A DNA stretch of 64,000 bases from Tumebacillus algifaecis (GTDB lineage Bacteria; Bacillota; Bacilli; Tumebacillales; Tumebacillaceae). The stretch's first letter is position 1; the number at the start of each line of letters is the position of its first letter. Under the pieces are notes generated by a model. The model was given only the letters and a program-made list of their open reading frames with translations, did not search any database and was not told the origin of the DNA. A program made the position numbers and the translations under genes. The stretch lies in assembly GCF_002243515.1 (NCBI RefSeq), contig NZ_CP022657.1, positions 3,767,501 to 3,831,500 of the forward strand. The letters are read 5' to 3'. Shown piece by piece: positions 62,675 to 64,000 of the stretch.

Positions 62675-64000
62675 CTAGTCTCCGCAGACCGTATCGACGG
62701 TGATGGCGGGAACGTGTTCGTTGTGGTGATAACCTGCGACCGAACCAATTCGTTTGAAAAATTTATGAAAACGCTCGTCAGGGTGACCTTTTTCTTTGTA
62801 CTCGGCCAAAACGCGGCCCACCGTATCGACGAGCTCGTCAGCCGAGATCCCTTCGGCGACCGGCTGCGCGGGATGGGCGTTTCTGCCGATCGTCTTCCCA
62901 CCGAGGAACAGGTCAAATTTGCCACGGCGATAGATGACAGCGAGGTCTTCATGCACCGAGCCGTAGCAGGCCATCGCACAGCCTGCAAAACCGATCTTCA
63001 GTTCCTTAGGAACGGCAAGCCCTTGGAATCGTTTGGCGATTTCATCCGCTTCCGGGATCGACTGCGACTTCTCCCCATTGCAGAAGTCGCATGCTTTGAT
63101 CTGCACCACGTCACCGATCGGCTGCACGAGGAGCCCGACAGCTTGCAACTGGGCGGCGATCTGCTCCGGCTCTTTGGTCGTCACGCGCAGCAACACATAA
63201 TGGTGCGGCGTGTACTCGATCTCGCCGTCCTCACCCGCCGCTTCGATCAGCGTGGCCAATTGACGCGCGTTCAACTTCTTGTTGCCCACCCCAGGTGAGA
63301 CGGCGATTTCCAAAATGGCTGGCATCGCGTCAAACGGGTTGAGGGTCGGCTGTTGTACCGCTTTGCTGCTCACAACCCCGCGTTCGGCCAGCATCTGAAC
63401 GGCCTGCAGAGCCAAGTCGAGCGGTTGCGCGCTTTTCGCAGGCGCTGTGCGAAGCACATCCTCACCTTCGCACACCCCGCTTACAACACTCGCCCCGTCC
63501 TGCTCGGGCTCGCTCCTTTGCGTTTCGGCCAGCGTCTCAGCCGCCGTGTTAGCATCATCTGGCAACGTGACCGATCCGCTATCTCCTCCAGTCGGTCGCT
63601 CCGTGACGCCGCCGTGGAGTGCCCACGGTTCGTGCTCCGCTTTCAGGCGCTCATTCGCTCGGATCGGTTGCTCCGCTCGGTCCAACGTGTACTTGCGCTG
63701 ATACCCGCGCGGCGTGATCATTTTTCCGTCATACACAAACGTAGTGCTGTTGCCGATGATCACCGTCGTCAGCATTCCGATGTCATGTTCGAGCATCTCG
63801 CCGAGTGTGGTCAGAATCACCGACTGGCGATCGCGATACGCGCTTTTCACCAGTCCGACCGGAGTATCGGCCGCACGGTATTTCAGCAAAATCTTTTGTG
63901 TCTCCACGATCTGCCGCGTGCGCTTTCCGGAGCGCGGATTGTACAGCGCGACAATAAAGTCACCCATACCTGCCGCTTCCACCCGGCGTGCGATCAGCTC
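62675..64000 (-). CDS. cbiH60: CbiH60-type C17-methyltransferase fused to an Fe-S/siroheme-like domain (N-terminus off window)
   Basis: The frame continues through the right edge; 441 residues are visible. The N-terminal part is the end of a precorrin-3B/cobalt-factor-III C17-methyltransferase (DFIVALYNPRSGKRTRQI, ILTTLGEMLEHDIGMLTTVI, NSTTFVYDGKMITPRGY). A ~70-residue acidic linker follows. The rest resembles a half nitrite/sulfite reductase, with Cys in IKACDFCNGEKS and GFAGCAMACYGSVHEDL for a [4Fe-4S] cluster. This is the CbiH60 layout of Bacillus megaterium, which performs ring contraction. It is the first operon gene visible. Confidence 0.93.
   Translation of the reverse strand, partial: ELIARRVEAAGMGDFIVALYNPRSGKRTRQIVETQKILLKYRAADTPVGLVKSAYRDRQSVILTTLGEMLEHDIGMLTTVIIGNSTTFVYDGKMITPRGYQRKYTLDRAEQPIRANERLKAEHEPWALHGGVTERPTGGDSGSVTLPDDANTAAETLAETQRSEPEQDGASVVSGVCEGEDVLRTAPAKSAQPLDLALQAVQMLAERGVVSSKAVQQPTLNPFDAMPAILEIAVSPGVGNKKLNARQLATLIEAAGEDGEIEYTPHHYVLLRVTTKEPEQIAAQLQAVGLLVQPIGDVVQIKACDFCNGEKSQSIPEADEIAKRFQGLAVPKELKIGFAGCAMACYGSVHEDLAVIYRRGKFDLFLGGKTIGRNAHPAQPVAEGISADELVDTVGRVLAEYKEKGHPDERFHKFFKRIGSVAGYHHNEHVPAITVDTVCGD

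Overview
The window looks like chromosomal DNA of an aerobic, Gram-positive, spore-forming member of the Bacillales. The markers are coproheme decarboxylase HemQ, a PatA-type aminotransferase, a YjcZ-like 29-residue protein, a Bacillus megaterium-style CbiH60 fusion, strong AGGAGG ribosome sites and frequent GTG/TTG starts. The high GC and gene repertoire resemble the Alicyclobacillaceae (for example Tumebacillus), but that placement is a guess. I see no tRNA or rRNA genes, insertion sequences, phage structural genes or cas genes.

Layout. 1-15 kb, mostly minus strand: a DUF4397 protein with a 12-residue tandem repeat (cut by the left edge), cardiolipin synthase, two unknown membrane proteins in a coupled pair, a heterodimeric ABC exporter, a cytochrome caa3 oxidase operon of the A2 type (ctaC, ctaD, ctaB, ctaE and a 31-residue membrane protein) and an RlmL-like methyltransferase. 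15-27 kb: aromatic amino acid hydroxylase, hemQ, a DUF2935 protein, Sir2 and GNAT genes, a PatA-type aminotransferase, a small peptide gene followed by a strongly structured RNA-like element, a divergent XRE pair with palindromic operators, an acyl-CoA thioesterase placed behind a cobalamin riboswitch, and an Eis-like acetyltransferase.

26.4-32.6 kb and 43-47 kb form an iron-acquisition locus under Fur-like boxes. It has a FhuF-like ferric reductase, an SbnA/SbnB pair that makes 2,3-diaminopropionate, one NIS (IucA/IucC) synthetase, an SbnH-like decarboxylase, and further on a substrate-binding lipoprotein diverging from two FecCD permeases and an ATPase. About 10 kb of AT-richer accessory DNA splits the two halves (32.7-42.9 kb). 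It holds two small CRISPR arrays with the same orientation, repeat family and leader architecture but no cas genes. Between them lie two XRE-TPR regulators of the peptide-receptor type, one coupled to a previously uncalled 41-codon exported propeptide gene. After the arrays comes a TetR-controlled ABC cluster.

47.1-64 kb, all minus strand: a tightly overlapping 17-gene operon for anaerobic cobalamin synthesis. From right to left it reads cbiH60 (cut by the right edge), cbiX, cbiJ, cbiC, cbiD, cbiET, cbiL, cbiF, cbiG, cbiA, cobD, cobU, cobS, cobC, cobQ, cbiZ, cbiB, cobA. It covers most steps from uroporphyrinogen III to the nucleotide loop and adds a cobinamide-salvage amidohydrolase.

The observations I would follow up first are the cas-less twin arrays with loop-variable repeats and a conserved leader stem-loop, the overlapping receptor/propeptide module between them, the unassigned branched RNA-like element at 22978-23107, and the B12 riboswitch in front of a hotdog thioesterase.
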